A stretch of 64,000 bases of DNA, from contig NC_034421.1 of assembly GCF_002078875.1 (NCBI RefSeq), forward strand, positions 9,258,256 through 9,322,255, given 5' to 3'. Positions 24,119-36,362 of this stretch are shown piece by piece; position 1 is the first letter of the stretch, and each line of letters starts with the position of its first letter. The DNA is from Numida meleagris (Eukaryota > Chordata > Aves > Galliformes > Numididae). The notes under the pieces are model-generated. The model worked only from the letters and a program-made list of their open reading frames with translations. It had not been told where the DNA came from and did not search any database. A program made the position numbers and the translations under genes.

Positions 24119-24742
24119 ATGGTAGCGCACAGCAAGGTGTCAGCAGACAATGCAGTTGCAGCAGACCCGCGATGTCTACTTGACCCTCCGGCACGGGATC
24201 GCTCTCAGGCTCGAGGCTACCGCGGCGCAGGCCGGCCTGGCGCTGTGCAGGCACCGAGCAGCACGCACTTCCGAACCTTTCGCTCGCAGGCGGATTTCAG
24301 TAGCATCACTCGAGCAAGCAGCCTGCTGGATGCCTGCGGCTTCTACTGGGGACCACTGACCGTCAGCGCTGCCCACGAGAAGCTGAAGTCTGAGCCCGAG
24401 GGCACCTTCCTCATCAGGGACAGCACACAGAAGAATTGTTTCTTTGCCATCAGTGTTAAGACTGCGACTGGGCCCACCAGCATCCGGATAAACTTTCAGA
24501 CCGGGCGTTTCAGCCTGGATGGCAGCAAGGAGACCTTTGATTGTCTTTTTAAGCTGCTGGAACATTACTTAAGCTCTCCGAGGAAAGTACTGGTCACCCC
24601 CCTGCGCAAAGTCCGTGTGCAGCCCCTGCAGGAGCTCTGCCGGAAGAGCATCGTGAAGACTTTTGGAAGAGAGAATTTGAACCAGATCCCTCTCAATCCT
24701 GTGCTAAAGGACTATCTGAAATCCTTTCCATTTCAGATTTAA
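24119..24742 (+). CDS. SOCS1: Suppressor of cytokine signalling 1
   Basis: This intronless coding region encodes 207 residues, close to the roughly 211 of mammalian SOCS1. The family inhibits JAK kinases and acts as the substrate adaptor of an elongin B/C-cullin 5 ubiquitin ligase in the cytoplasm, as feedback on interferon and cytokine signalling. Visible domains in order: a poorly conserved N-terminus (about 1-48); the kinase inhibitory region ([12 protein letters not shown], 49-60, with F51 and F54); the extended SH2 segment and SH2 domain (about 64-155), with the phosphotyrosine-binding arginine R100 in GTFLIRDS; and the SOCS box (about 169-207), with BC-box [10 protein letters not shown] (L170, C174) and the Cul5-box-like [11 protein letters not shown]. 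The start is secure. M1 is the only methionine in the protein, an in-frame TAG lies at 24071-24073, and the start context has A at -3 and G at +4. No frameshift or missing key residue is seen. Identification is firm. Confidence 0.98.
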   Translation: MVAHSKVSADNAVAADPRCLLDPPARDRSQARGYRGAGRPGAVQAPSSTHFRTFRSQADFSSITRASSLLDACGFYWGPLTVSAAHEKLKSEPEGTFLIRDSTQKNCFFAISVKTATGPTSIRINFQTGRFSLDGSKETFDCLFKLLEHYLSSPRKVLVTPLRKVRVQPLQELCRKSIVKTFGRENLNQIPLNPVLKDYLKSFPFQI

Positions 24743-24996
24743 GTACAGCATTAACTGTATAGAGACATGTGAGAGATGTGTGGAGAAATCCAGCTTCCTG
24801 GGTTTTTAAACATGTTTGACAGTGAGCAAACCTATTTTTGTAGCAACTTACTGTATTTTGAAATGCAACTTGAACACTTGACTTCTTATGTTTACAAAAA
24901 CTGTTTGCACAACCCTGGGGTTTTAAAACCCTGGCATCATTTTTCTGCCAAGCAGAATATTTTATTATTTTATAATATTTTTAATGCTATTAACAT

Positions 24997-25002
24997 AATA
25001 AA
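24997..25002 (+). terminator. SOCS1 polyadenylation signal AATAAA
   Basis: A canonical AATAAA lies about 255 bases after the SOCS1 stop codon in an AU-rich tail. A T/GT-rich region follows at about 25038-25062. It is the first canonical signal after the stop that I found. Confidence 0.8.
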
Positions 25003-25231
25003 CTTTATTGTGAAAGTTTTTAGAAAAGAATAGCATCTCTGTTTTTAGTTCTGTGTGCTGCTACCTATCCTACCAGCAACCTCTAAGCGCTGTGCATCCA
25101 AGTGCTGCCCACAGCTGGGTCTCACTGGGGTCTGGCACCTTGCCCTGCTGTGAGTGCTGGCCCAACAGAGGATCACTGCCCCAAAGAGTCTCTAATGGAA
25201 AGATGCAAGCAAGCAGAAGATGTATTTAGGA

Positions 25232-25292
25232 TGCACAGAATGACTTGGGTTGGAAGGGGCCCCAAGGATCACCAAGTTCCAACCCTAACTCT
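25232..25292 (-). mobile_element. CR1 retrotransposon 3' fragment
   Basis: Read on the minus strand, this is the typical CR1 3' tail: the + strand shows ACAGAATGACTTGGGTTGG followed by AAGGGGCC and AGTTCCAACCCT. It is about 60 bases and heavily 5'-truncated, as most CR1 copies are. It lies just beyond the SOCS1 poly(A) site. Confidence 0.8.
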
Positions 25293-28200
25293 ATCCTAAA
25301 TAAGAGAGCAGGAGCAATGTGCATAGGTTTTGAAGAGGTAAATGAAACCCTTGGCTGAGCTGATGGCTCCAGTGCTGGCTTGCCTTATTTCTATTGAAAG
25401 CAACAAGACTCTAAGCAAGAAAAGGGGGTTGTCTGACACAACCAAACCGCATCAGCGTCAGTGAGGAAAAATAAAACTGTTCCAAAATGCCATGTGCACC
25501 CACACTTTAAACTGTGGTGAGCATAGTATCACTATGATGCAGTGGATGAAAGATTGCTTTCTGTAAGTCAACATGTGCAAGACAGCAGAGATTCAGGCTT
25601 CAAAAACTTTCTTGCCTTACATTCCTGGTGACCTACAGGGCACGGATGTGATTTGTTGAAAAGAATTTGTCATTTAGCTCCTGATGACAGGATCCACAGA
25701 GCCCAATGCTATAGATAGGCAGCTTTTATATCTAGCAGCTAAGCTGCATTCAGAGAGAGATCAGAATGTTGTGTAATATCACTTGTGGGAAACTGGTGAA
25801 GGCACTGCTGCATTTGTGTGCTTATAAAATGTGAAATCAGTGCCTCCGCAGAGCTGTAACTGAATGACTGCAATGCTTGGTTTGGCAAAATGTGACCTGT
25901 GTGATTTAATGATGAAGAGATATCACTTTATCACAAAGCAGTTCTCCCCTCCCCCGAGCATTTCCTGAAATCCGTGAAAAATAGACTTAGAAAACCAGCT
26001 GAACCAAATCACTTCAAAGAAGACACAGTGTCTTTCACAGAAATGTCCTCTATCAGCACAGATCTGCGGTGCTTACAGTAACTGGAAGCAGTAAATGAAG
26101 TCATCGCTACAGTTTGTAAGATAAAAGGTCTCTCCCCATACAGTAATTCACATTCCTTTTAAAGCTAAAGCCGCTTTTAGGAAACACTGTTATATAGCGT
26201 GCCTCACCGAATAATGTGTACAGTATAATTTAGAAAGTCAGCTCTTCTATCAGTGATGCTTCTTTGGAATAAGAAAGTTTCCTGCTCAGACATGAGTAAG
26301 GATCACTCACAGTGCTTTGGTCACTGCGAAGAAGAGAAAACTGGAGACCACACAGGCAGCATCATATGACTCTTTGCTGTGCTGCTTCCCTAGAAGTGCT
26401 TTTTTGGATCTGTCCTGGTCCCTTGTCAGCCATCCCTGGCTGAAACTTGTCAGGCTGCATTTCTGTTATTGCTGCTTAAAGCTGAAATTCGTTGCCAAAT
26501 GCTGTATTTTCCCATAGCCGCACGTAAATTGGGGAAGTCATAAAGGCCGTACTATGCAACAGCTATGAAAGTAGATTGCCTGAATGCAAACAGCTTTAAG
26601 AAGCTGGAAAAAAGCTTCTGTAGGGTGAAGGCTGCAGAACTGGTTTGCACTCAGCAGAGATTGTTATCCTGCTCCCTGTCCTCTTTTTCCCAGCCCCATA
26701 CTGTAGTCTTTAACCCCTCAGGCCCCAAGTGAATGACTCCCGCCTCCATATAAATAAATCAGTGCCCAGGTGACAGCATCAGTGGTAGAGCAAGCACAAT
26801 GGGGCATAAAAGGTTCTCCACTATCCTTGAGAAGAACAAACAGAACTAGATGTAGAGAGATGGGAAGTGGCTTCCCAGTGAGGGATGTGGATTAAGGCAA
26901 TAAGGATTGAGCACATTTCACTTTCTTCCTGGCAGGAACAAACTTAATTTCTTTCAGAATACCCTTAGCAGGAATGACCCATATCCTGGAGGTAAAGCGC
27001 CAGAATCCCCCCCGCTTCTGTCTTTAGTTCAAAATGCAAACATGGGACAACCCGGAAAATAAATATAATCAAAGCTATACTTCAAGGACAAGGGCAGAAT
27101 TCACTAAAAGGTCAATTAATGGAAAAGGAGATAAAGCTGGCCAGTATGTTTAAACTACTACTGTCTTTCCAGCCCACCCCTACCCCCGCCCCCAGCCTTG
27201 CTCTTCCTTTCCTTTGCTGCTGTCCAGCATGCAGCACAGAGGCCAGGCTCATCCCCTCTCGCAGGTATCTGTAAGCTGCTCCAAAACACAAAATCCTCAT
27301 GCAGTTGTTGTGCTCACATCACTGTGACCCACCCTCTAAGGAAGAAGTCTCCTAAAACACCTGCTCACCAGTGGGCACTGATATAGGGATTCTGTCAGGC
27401 TCCTGAAGTTCTGAAAGAGCGCTGGCTGCCAAATCCCTCATTCTCTGCTTAACGAAGTTCCAGCAAAGTCAGATAGTGCACTATCTGTATTCTGCCCCTC
27501 CAAGCAATGGAAACACAAACAGTACAGTGATTTCAGCCCTCTCTGCCAACTAGCATATGAAGAGTGGTGCTTGCAGTCCCTCCCCTTCCTGCCCAGCTCT
27601 TTCCTCTGACCCTTTCACTCCTGGCTGTGGCTGGGAAGTGAAGTAAACAGTGAATCTGGTGAAGGACAACACAGTCAGTGGGGAAGGGACAGATTTTAAA
27701 TAATACCATTTGCAGCAGGGCTGTACCACCCCACAGGGAGCCCCAGGTTCCATCCCATTGCATCCCACTGGGTCACCCACCCTGTCCCTGCTCTGCTGCA
27801 GTTCTATAGGCAGCAAGGCTGAGGCTTCCTCACTTTTTAAAGACTGAAACACACATTTGCTTTTAGAGTAAGTTAATTTACATACCACGCTGCAGCTGTA
27901 AAACATTTACTAACGAATGGAGCTAATTAATAGAACTGTAGGTGTCTGGTTAATTCAGCTGTGAAGGGTTTTTGGATGCTCAGTAGGAACCTCTTGAATG
28001 ACAAGTGTAACCTCACCCACTGTGCAGCTGTGGTCACACTAATTCTGTTATGACTGAAGTCATTTACAAGAAGTGAGGCTTCAGCTGCAGTCAGCACTGA
28101 TGCTATTTTCAACAGCCAAGAAGGAATCATCCCCTAGGGCAACACGCTGACCGTATCTAGCCATCAATACTCTTCACCCAACCTGTACTTAATCCTCCAC

Positions 28201-28934
28201 TGTACAATACATTCACCTCCTGGACCTTCTCATTCAGATCCAGCTTTTCCTATTGTGCTCTCATTCAGTCCCTGGCTCTCCTTCTGCCCCTCCATTCATG
28301 GTGCTGGCAGTTGTGTGAGCAATGCATTTATTAATTTCCTCTTCCTTTGAGACAAAGCCTGCATAACAGCAACCAGTTTGGACTCTGTGTGGCTTTCTGT
28401 GCACAGTGTAAGCCAACAGCTGTATATGCAGTGGGTTTCAAGGATGCTCTGGTTGCTTAGACGCACCATCCAAGACCCTCAACTTGACTAAGACGACTAA
28501 GGCTTACTGATTTTGTAACACTTAGTGGAATATAGTCTTGTTTGGTTATCTCTTGAGCTGCCCATGAGCCATCACTATTCAGGCAACCTAGAGAGATTCG
28601 GGGATGGAGACAGTGTATCCTATGGACTCTTGCTATGGAGGTAGTTTAGGTATGGTCTGTAATGTAATCACTGGCATGAATTTGGGAGATAAATGTGCCA
28701 CAGAAAGAGTAAGGCTACTAGCTTCTTTCATTGCTCTCCTCAGATAAAAAGTAGTAAACCTTCTTGCTAGATCCCTAGCACATATTCTAGTACACAGGCT
28801 GTTCAGAAATAGTGTTTGACAAATATTTCAAAGATTATTTTTGGTTTTCTGTCCCCCTTAGACTCCCAGCTACCCTCACGAGGTAAGTTGTTCACGACTG
28901 TACTTTAGACATCTGACAGTTGCAAATCAAAAGC

Positions 28935-29000
28935 TTTCAAAGGCAAATGCCTAATTGCCAATGGGGCAGTTAGATCTCTAAGTTAGGTGCCTAGATGACG
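28935..29000. repeat. Possible ancient amniote interspersed repeat
   Basis: GCAAATGCCTAATTGCCAAT followed by GTTAGATCTCTAAG and TTAGGTGCCTAGATG has the look of old palindromic amniote repeats built on GTGCCTAA...TTAGGCAC. The match is from memory of the general pattern, so the family is not named. Confidence 0.3.
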
Positions 29001-30277
29001 CTGTGTGGATGTTTCCGCAGGTTTCTCCCTGTTTGCAAGAAGGCCAGATGTAAAACAAAGGGAGCCATGAAAGCTTTACAGACATAACATAGCAATTACC
29101 TCCTGCTTAAAGCAAATTCAAACAACTGTTTTCAGCCAGGAGATAGGAATTTCCCTTTTCAAGTACAAGGAGCTCCTCTATCTAAACGTGTGGTTACTCA
29201 GCAATTGTGATGAATGGAAAACCTATAACTGTCCTGTGACTAAATGTACCTCATGCAAGCTGTTATCTTACACAAGTGCAGGTCTTTTTGATGTGGAAAG
29301 GCAAGAAAAATGGAGGACCAGGAAGAATTCTGATTTTGCAGGAAGAAAAGAATATGCTTGTCAGACTGACTTCACAAAACTGGCAGCCAAGGGATGCTTT
29401 CACCAGACAAGATAGCTTAGCAGCTGGAGAGCAGGTGCTACACCCTATAGCACTCTTTTGGTCCACAGCTGTGCAACACATCATGTAGCTATCACCTATA
29501 GAAGGTTGGCATGTACTACGTTAGTATAATTATATGCAAAGTAGATGGTGCCTTTCTCAAAGGCAATAATTTCAGTTCCAGTATTCTCAGTCCAGCACAT
29601 TTGGTAAACTAATGTGATTTCCATTTTCCCCCAAGTTTCTGTCTGCTGTAAATTTTCTCATGGCTTGCTCTGGAGAAGAAGCTAGTGACTGGCTGAGCTC
29701 TGCTGGAAGGCCGTACGAGTGACTGGCTGCTCCACGTAAGCTTGCTACAGTTCTCCTCCCTACAGACATCAATTAAAAAGGTCCTGATGTGTGACAGCAT
29801 TTACAAATATCATTCTTGTAATTTATCAGTTATGCCAAATTAGTCCTCTGTGTTTCCATTCAGTTAAAACAATTTTATAAACGCCACAATGAGAGAAATC
29901 TTACAACTAACAAGGGATTCATGAACAGCCCAGAAGGCAGAGATGCCTAAATCATCTCAAGACTTATGCACAAACTGTTTTATAGCATTCAATTCACTGT
30001 TGCACACCACGTTTGCACACACTTTCAACAGCAAAATAGCAGGGCCTACAGAAGCTGTGAGGTGTAACAGATGCTCCAGTTAGCCACAGCCATGCCTGGG
30101 ATAGGAAATAGGTTAGAACAGAAGAATTCAGTCTTTGGGTGAACTGCTGCTGAAATGAGACTTAACAACACTGAACTCCAAACAGGGAAACTATATCTTG
30201 TTCTATAATGTGTTAATCTTGCCTAATATAGCATGTACAAAATGTGTATTTGTAAATAGTTTGAGTGACATGACAGC

Positions 30278-30350
30278 TCAGACTGGTGGACAGAGCCCTG
30301 TTCAAGGCATCAGAAAGCTTTAGTTTCATTCTAGTCTCTGCCAGCGCACT
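30278..30350 (+). mobile_element. MIR-type SINE fragment
   Basis: CTGGTGGACAGAGCCCTGTT, AAGGCATCAGAAAGCTTTAG and TTCTAGTCTCTGCCA match the 5' half of MIR in order. The 3' half is not recognisable. Confidence 0.5.
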
Positions 30351-31624
30351 GTTCTGTACATCACACCGATTCACCTTGTAATCTCATCCCAGCTTTTAAC
30401 TGTACACATAAATTAGACTGCTCTTTCACAGCACATAACAGAATGTGTCTCACCTTTTCCTTTTTGGGACCTTTTGGCAACACTGCAAGGGTTTCAGTAA
30501 CAGAGTACTCAGTTAGGGGAAGTTTTTTTCTTTTTTTTCAGTTCAGTATGGTCTGTTTTCTGGCCACTACAGCTGCCCTTCTGAAACCACAACTTCCTAA
30601 AGCACAACTTTCTGACAGTAGGATGACAGTCTCTGGATTCCAACTCTGACTCCATACACGTCCCCGTGCCCTCGACCCCCTACATGTGCGATGGGTATTG
30701 AGCTTGAGTCCTCCAAGACTGTAATAGAGACACATATTTAGGAGCAGCCTTGGGGTAAAGAAGTACAAAATAGCAAGAAGGATTTGCTGACTGTTTTCTC
30801 AAATGTCTAAATAGTGTTCTATATCTATTTTTAAAATCAATATGCCTAACAAGGAAGCAGTTGTTCATGTGAACTCTGCAGCTTGTACAGCGTATCTTTT
30901 TATTGTACTGTGGAACTAATAAAACCAAGGTAATCCTTATTCCTGATACCTGTAATCTGTACGCTGTATGCCATGTCACAGACGTTCTTTTCCAAGTTTA
31001 ATACAACAACACATTCAATCACAGATATTGAAATAGCAGGAGACTTCCAAATCTGCATTAAAAGACACAAATGAGGACAATGGATGAGGCTATATCTATA
31101 TATTGAGTCAGGACACGACACTGCAGGGCGTCTGGATGGCTTTTGCAGCCATTCATGTTATTTTATCCTTGCTTTCCTACAGATCTCATTTTCTTTCCAA
31201 TTTCAGTACAGTTTTTAAGCAGACTGTTATTTAAAGAACGCAGTAGGTCTCACAGCTGTCCAAAATACACTTTGGGATGGCAAGCCCAGGCAGGTGTTAG
31301 CAGAGACACTTCCACTGGGGATGAATAATCTCTGCGACTCCTTAAAGTTTACAGCAGCACAGCTCCTCCGCCTGGCCTGAACTTCTCAGCTGGGCAGAAG
31401 GAAAAGCTGACTGCTGTATCGTGGCCTGTGGCGGTCACAGTGTGCTAACCGTTATCTGTCAACATTGTGCACACAGCAGTGTGAAACATGACCCAAAGGC
31501 ATACACCAGCCTGGTGTGAAAGGCCTTTGAGTCAGTTTGTGGGCACACATATAATGCTGACAAGCTTGAATGCTGAATTGAAATGCCAGGTTCAAGAAAT
31601 TGGCCAGAGCTCTTCAGGGTTTTG

Positions 31625-31672
31625 TACAGAGCCTAACTCAATCTGCTGAAGTCAATAGGAACTGAAGCAAGC
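31625..31672. repeat. Possible ancient amniote interspersed repeat
   Basis: GAGCCTAACTCAATCTGCTG followed by AAGTCAATAGGAACT resembles a widespread old repeat with the core TGAAGTCAATGGGA. It is short and the call is tentative. Confidence 0.25.
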
Positions 31673-34600
31673 TGAAAACTAATGGTGAGAGAAAATGTTT
31701 TCTTGCTAAAGGAAAATTTTGTGCAAAATGTGGACAGACTGTGGAACATCAGAAGAGACTGGAAAGCATCCTGGAAGGCTGAGAAATTTTGGAAGGAGTC
31801 GATGCATTCAAGAGAGCTGGAGAAAACATGACCTGGGTTTTGAAAGAATTGCATGGAAGGATCAACAGCTGTGAGGGCATTACAGGTGAGACTGCAGCTG
31901 GTGAGAGAACCACGATGAAAGAGGAGTCCCAAGTGCAGAATAGCTGTGCAGCTAGTTTAGAGCTATTTACTCTGAGATCCAGATGTGTTACACAAATCAG
32001 CACACTCCTAAAGCTGCTCAGTGTCTGCTGACGATGGTGAAGGCCTGAGCCCTTCTTGAGGACATGGAGAAGCCCATTAATTAATCGCCATACAAACTAT
32101 ACTTCTGTGGGTCCAAATTTTTCAAGCCTGAATTTAGCACAGGTCAGTGTTAACCGCCTCTACTGCCTGAGCTGAAATACGTACTCTTTTCTATTCAAGC
32201 TTGAACCAGATTAAGTGCACAATTTTGCAATTAACATAATGTGCTGATCATAGGGGGAAAAAAAGGAGGGGGAAGCGACACCTATTAAACACCTTCATAA
32301 CATAGTGTCTTTTTAAATAATCTAGAGCAAAGTATTTATGAACCTCCCCTAGCCTGAGTCATAAAGCCTTTATGTAGCAGGCAGATTATGAAAGTAGCTC
32401 GGTCTTGCCAGCTATAAAATTTACTGAAGTGGCTGAATTTTAAATAGTGTCTATTGAGTTAGGTGGTCATTTATTCCTTTAGATTAGGACAGCTTTGGCC
32501 AAAGTTCAGCTTGGAAAGTTCAGTAAAATAGCACCTCACCAAGTTCTTGCAAAATATACAGCTTTGACCTGCAGAGACCACATGTCACCATGGTGAAACA
32601 GAATAAGGGAAAAGAAACCAAACTCAGAATAACTGCACTCCACTCACTTTTACTTCAAACTCTTGCAGGTACTACTTTTCCTTAGTTGCATAATGAGAAG
32701 CACAGCCTGCACAGTATGTCACTGCAGCTCAGTGGGCACTGGCACCCACATGCAAGAAAAACAAATCCCTTCCTTTTAATTCAAGTCCATCCTGGTTCCC
32801 CTGATTTCCTGTCCTCCAGCGCAGTTCAGTTCCTAAGAAGAGTTGCACAATACAAATACACTGTTGCGTGTGCTAACAAAATAATTGACCTGCCATGAAA
32901 AAGCTGGCATAAATACTATCTTCTCTTGGTAACTCCTAAACAGCTAAATTGCATGTGGTAAAGTTGTTTGCTATTAATGCCATTTTAAAGAGACATAATG
33001 CCCACAAATCCAAATGGAACAGCTGGTGGCCCGCTGCCTGCATGAATGGCACATTTTACTGTCAAACAACTGCAGCACTATGCCAGAACCAAGGCAGTTA
33101 AAAACACAACTCACAGTCACAGTCCTCTACACTTCTCTTTCATGTGTACAATCCTCCAGGAAATTAAATGCAGAGAAGGGGAAAAGAATATCATCAAACA
33201 ATACTTGCTAATGTTTTTAATGAAACAACCAGCTTTACACTGTACTCAATTTTTGCTTTACAAATCAGTTCAGGTTTTCTGTTCTGAACGGTTTGATGTT
33301 AAGAGTTTTGAAGAGGATGAGCTAGTTGATATTCCACATCTGGTCAAATTTTATTAATTTTTCTCTAGGCATAAAAGAAAGAAATATCCCCATGTGACTA
33401 AGTTGGAGCTGCGACTTGCACACGCTAGCCCTGCCCTAGGAACACTCCAGTTTGTGATCTGTACTTCACTTTAGGAAATGGAGCTGACAGGAGTAAGTCC
33501 AGGAAACGGAATCCAGCCTCTGCAGAGTTCGGTGTACACAGGAGAAAGAATGACGATTTAACTGAATGATGTGAATTCCAGCAACAATTCTGGAGCGAGG
33601 TCTAAACCATGGGATTTCTCAGACTCAGGAAGCAATTGAGTGGGTTGCACACCTGCCCAGCTCAGCTTTTTGCACAGACCCTGCATCATTGTCCCAGATC
33701 AAAGCCCCTTCCCCTCCGCTATGAAGCCCTGGAGTGAGGCAAAAAGGACTCGAACCTCTTCCTCTTGTAGCACTGAGTCTAGTTGAAAGCAATTGCTCTG
33801 ATCTCAAAATAAGCAAAAGTAAGAATAAAATAATTTCTTGTTGAATATAACAACTCCCTCAGGTCTTTCATTGTGGAAAGCTGTGAAAGGGTGAGATCAT
33901 CCGTATACCTAAGGCAACTACCTCCCAGGAGCAAAGACACGAAGAGCAGAATTTTCCAAAAAGCGCATACTTTTGCGAATTTCTACTAACCCATTATACC
34001 AAAGCTGGGAGAGTTTTGCTCTTGATCATAGTGGCAGCAAGGGCAGGACTAGACTGTGCACGCATCAGGCTGACACAGCGTAAGAGCCTTGATTTCAATA
34101 CAAAGCCTTACTCATTGCAGTGACCCACCAATAATGCCACCTGGCCTGTGCTAGTCTGATCTGACTGTAAATTGCACAAGCGGCTCTGACAGGGACAGAA
34201 ACAGGATGCTGGTGGTTGACAGGAAGTTCAGGTGTGTATAAGAAAGAAGCGCTTCCTCGCGGGCTCTTGTGTTTGCCTCTATCAGAAAGTGTATGACCTA
34301 ATTTAGGAGAATCAAACTGTGCATCAGGCTATGAGTCTTCTACTTGCCACCTCATCAGAGAGAAATTTGAATCTGCTTGCTCTTGCCAGTGCTCAGATAT
34401 GGAGCAATCCATTCTGGTTCCTTTGATCACAATATAAGTAACAGAAGTTTTAAGAGTTGAGGAATTTGCTCTTTCCTTTGTTTAATTTTGAAAAAGCTCA
34501 AAGGATATGGCTAACAACCGCAGTCATATCTGCTTCAGGATTTTCACTTTTGATTATTAATTCTCTCAGAAAGATAATTTGCCAGAGAATAGTATTGTTT

Positions 34601-36267
34601 GAACATGCTTTTGTTAGTGTTTCCTGAGGGCTCTTCCTTCCCCTGTTCTGTTCCTCTGTTTCACAGAAGGCTCTTTCATAACTGCAGTCCTTTCATTCTC
34701 TATTTCATATATGCCTTTTCTAACACACAAGGGACTTCAGGCTTAGGTACAGTCATTTGCTCAGCTGCTCTGATACATGATTTAAGTAAGACCTATTGAC
34801 TCACCCATGCTGAGGAGAAGGCCCTTTTGAAGTTCTTGGTTGCTCATCCCCCACAGACATGACAGCACATATTTATGCTGCTCAACATAGATCTATTTCA
34901 ACTCTGCAGCCTCATTCATGACTATAGATGTGCTTTTTGTGTAATCAAACAACCCGATCTGCTTTGGGCTCTGAATGACGGAGACATGTTCTTAACAGTG
35001 AAACAGCCTCTCTTCTCCAGCAAGGAGGCAGACCAATGCTAGAACTGGCTATACCTGGAGGACACCTTGTCCCGTAAAAGGCCACTGCTCTCTTTTGTTG
35101 GTGTAGCAAGAGGAAACCAGAGAAACATTTGTATTGCATTCCACTAAAGCCCTATAAACCTAATAGCTGGCCTTTGACCAACACTTAGATACCATTTCGT
35201 ATGGAAAGAGGCTCAGTTTCTCTACATAACCCAGGCCTTACAGAGAACTTTCTACAGTGGCAACATAGGGAAATCATGTCACAAACCTTTTCCCTCTTCT
35301 TCTCCACTCCACTTAAGGAGGTCATCCACAATTGCACACAATCTGTGGGATGGGAATCCCCTTTAAAAAAACTCTGCTGGCTTCAGATGCATTGTAAAAC
35401 TACTGCATTGCAATCAGGCAGCAAGTAAACAAGGCAGAGAAAGGGCAGAGAGATGAGGACAGCTGTTGTAACTCTTTCATGCTCCAACAGCTGGAGAAGC
35501 TGGAGGAGCCATGCCCTTGCCTGTAAGAACTGGGGGATTTCCCTACTATTTCCGAGGAGAAATCCATAAGGAAAAACATCGTGGCATTTCCCTATGTCCC
35601 CTATTGTGGAATTTCTGAAATAGTTTTTACATAAGTTGTGAAATTTGCCCTATCCTCTCAGAGGAGTAGGGGGCAAATATGGATCTGCGGAGCTGGATGA
35701 CAGCAGAGGACAAAGCTAGGAAGTCTTCTTCACCCTGCGCCTCTATGGACACCTGTGGGAAGTTCTATAGCACAGGAGGAGCTGGCTCTGATGCAGTCTG
35801 CTCTGGCTCCTATCAGGCATTAGTCATTTTGGTTTGGTAATGGTCCAAAGGCAGCCACCCAGCTACTTGCTGACAAGCCTGAATCTACCCGCTAGGGATG
35901 TAACTTCTGACAGCAGGAGTCCCAGGCACTCATATCACTGCCAGTGAGAAGGAGAAAACAAACAGGAGGAGGTGCGCGTGGTGTGGCCTGCAAACACAGA
36001 CATGTGATGTGTTGATGAAGTGTTCCAGACCTGGTGAGGCAAGGGCACTCAGGTACATGGGAGCAAAAGCAGAGATCACCGAGGCTGTTTGAAAGTAATG
36101 ACAATAACATTTGCCATTGGGAAGGCGGTGCACATTCACTCACTATTGTGTTGCTTTGTGGAATTTCCATGATTTTCCTTAAAATGGTGAGTTGATATGG
36201 CAGATGCAATACTCATGTAACGTATGAAAAGGTCTCATTTAATCAAAAGGAGTAATCATTTCATCTT

Positions 36268-36362
36268 TGGGACATGGTTTAGTGGGCAATACTGGTGGTA
36301 GGTGGATGGTTGGACTAGACAATCTGAGAGGTCTTTTCCAACCTTGACGATTCTATGATTAA
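36268..36362 (+). mobile_element. CR1 retrotransposon 3' fragment
   Basis: The + strand carries GACATGGTTTAGTGGGCAAT, then GGTTGGACTAGACAATCT, then TCTTTTCCAACCTTGACGAT and ends with GATTCTATGATT. This is the conserved 3' end of a bird CR1 subfamily. It is 5'-truncated to about 95 bases and well preserved. Confidence 0.88.

Larger units (their letters stand above)
24044..25025 (+). other. SOCS1: SOCS1 exon 2 (coding exon, with 5' leader and 3' UTR)
   Basis: The exon begins after the acceptor at 24043, carries 75 bases of leader, the whole SOCS1 reading frame, and a 3' UTR of about 280 bases. The 3' UTR is AU-rich but contains no exact ATTTA pentamer that I can see. The 3' end is placed 20-25 bases after the AATAAA signal at 24997-25002. 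A T/GT-rich stretch at about 25038-25062 would serve as the downstream cleavage element. Confidence 0.75.
25293..36267. other. Non-coding interval downstream of SOCS1
   Basis: About 11 kb without a convincing exon. It contains one MIR fragment and two tentative old repeats listed separately. A C-rich stretch is at about 27165-27200. The longest open frame is 118 codons (27550-27906, minus) and is not recognised. Confidence 0.65.

Noticed and set aside
24176..24565. 129-codon antisense open frame inside SOCS1
   Set aside because: It is a shadow of the SOCS1 coding frame.
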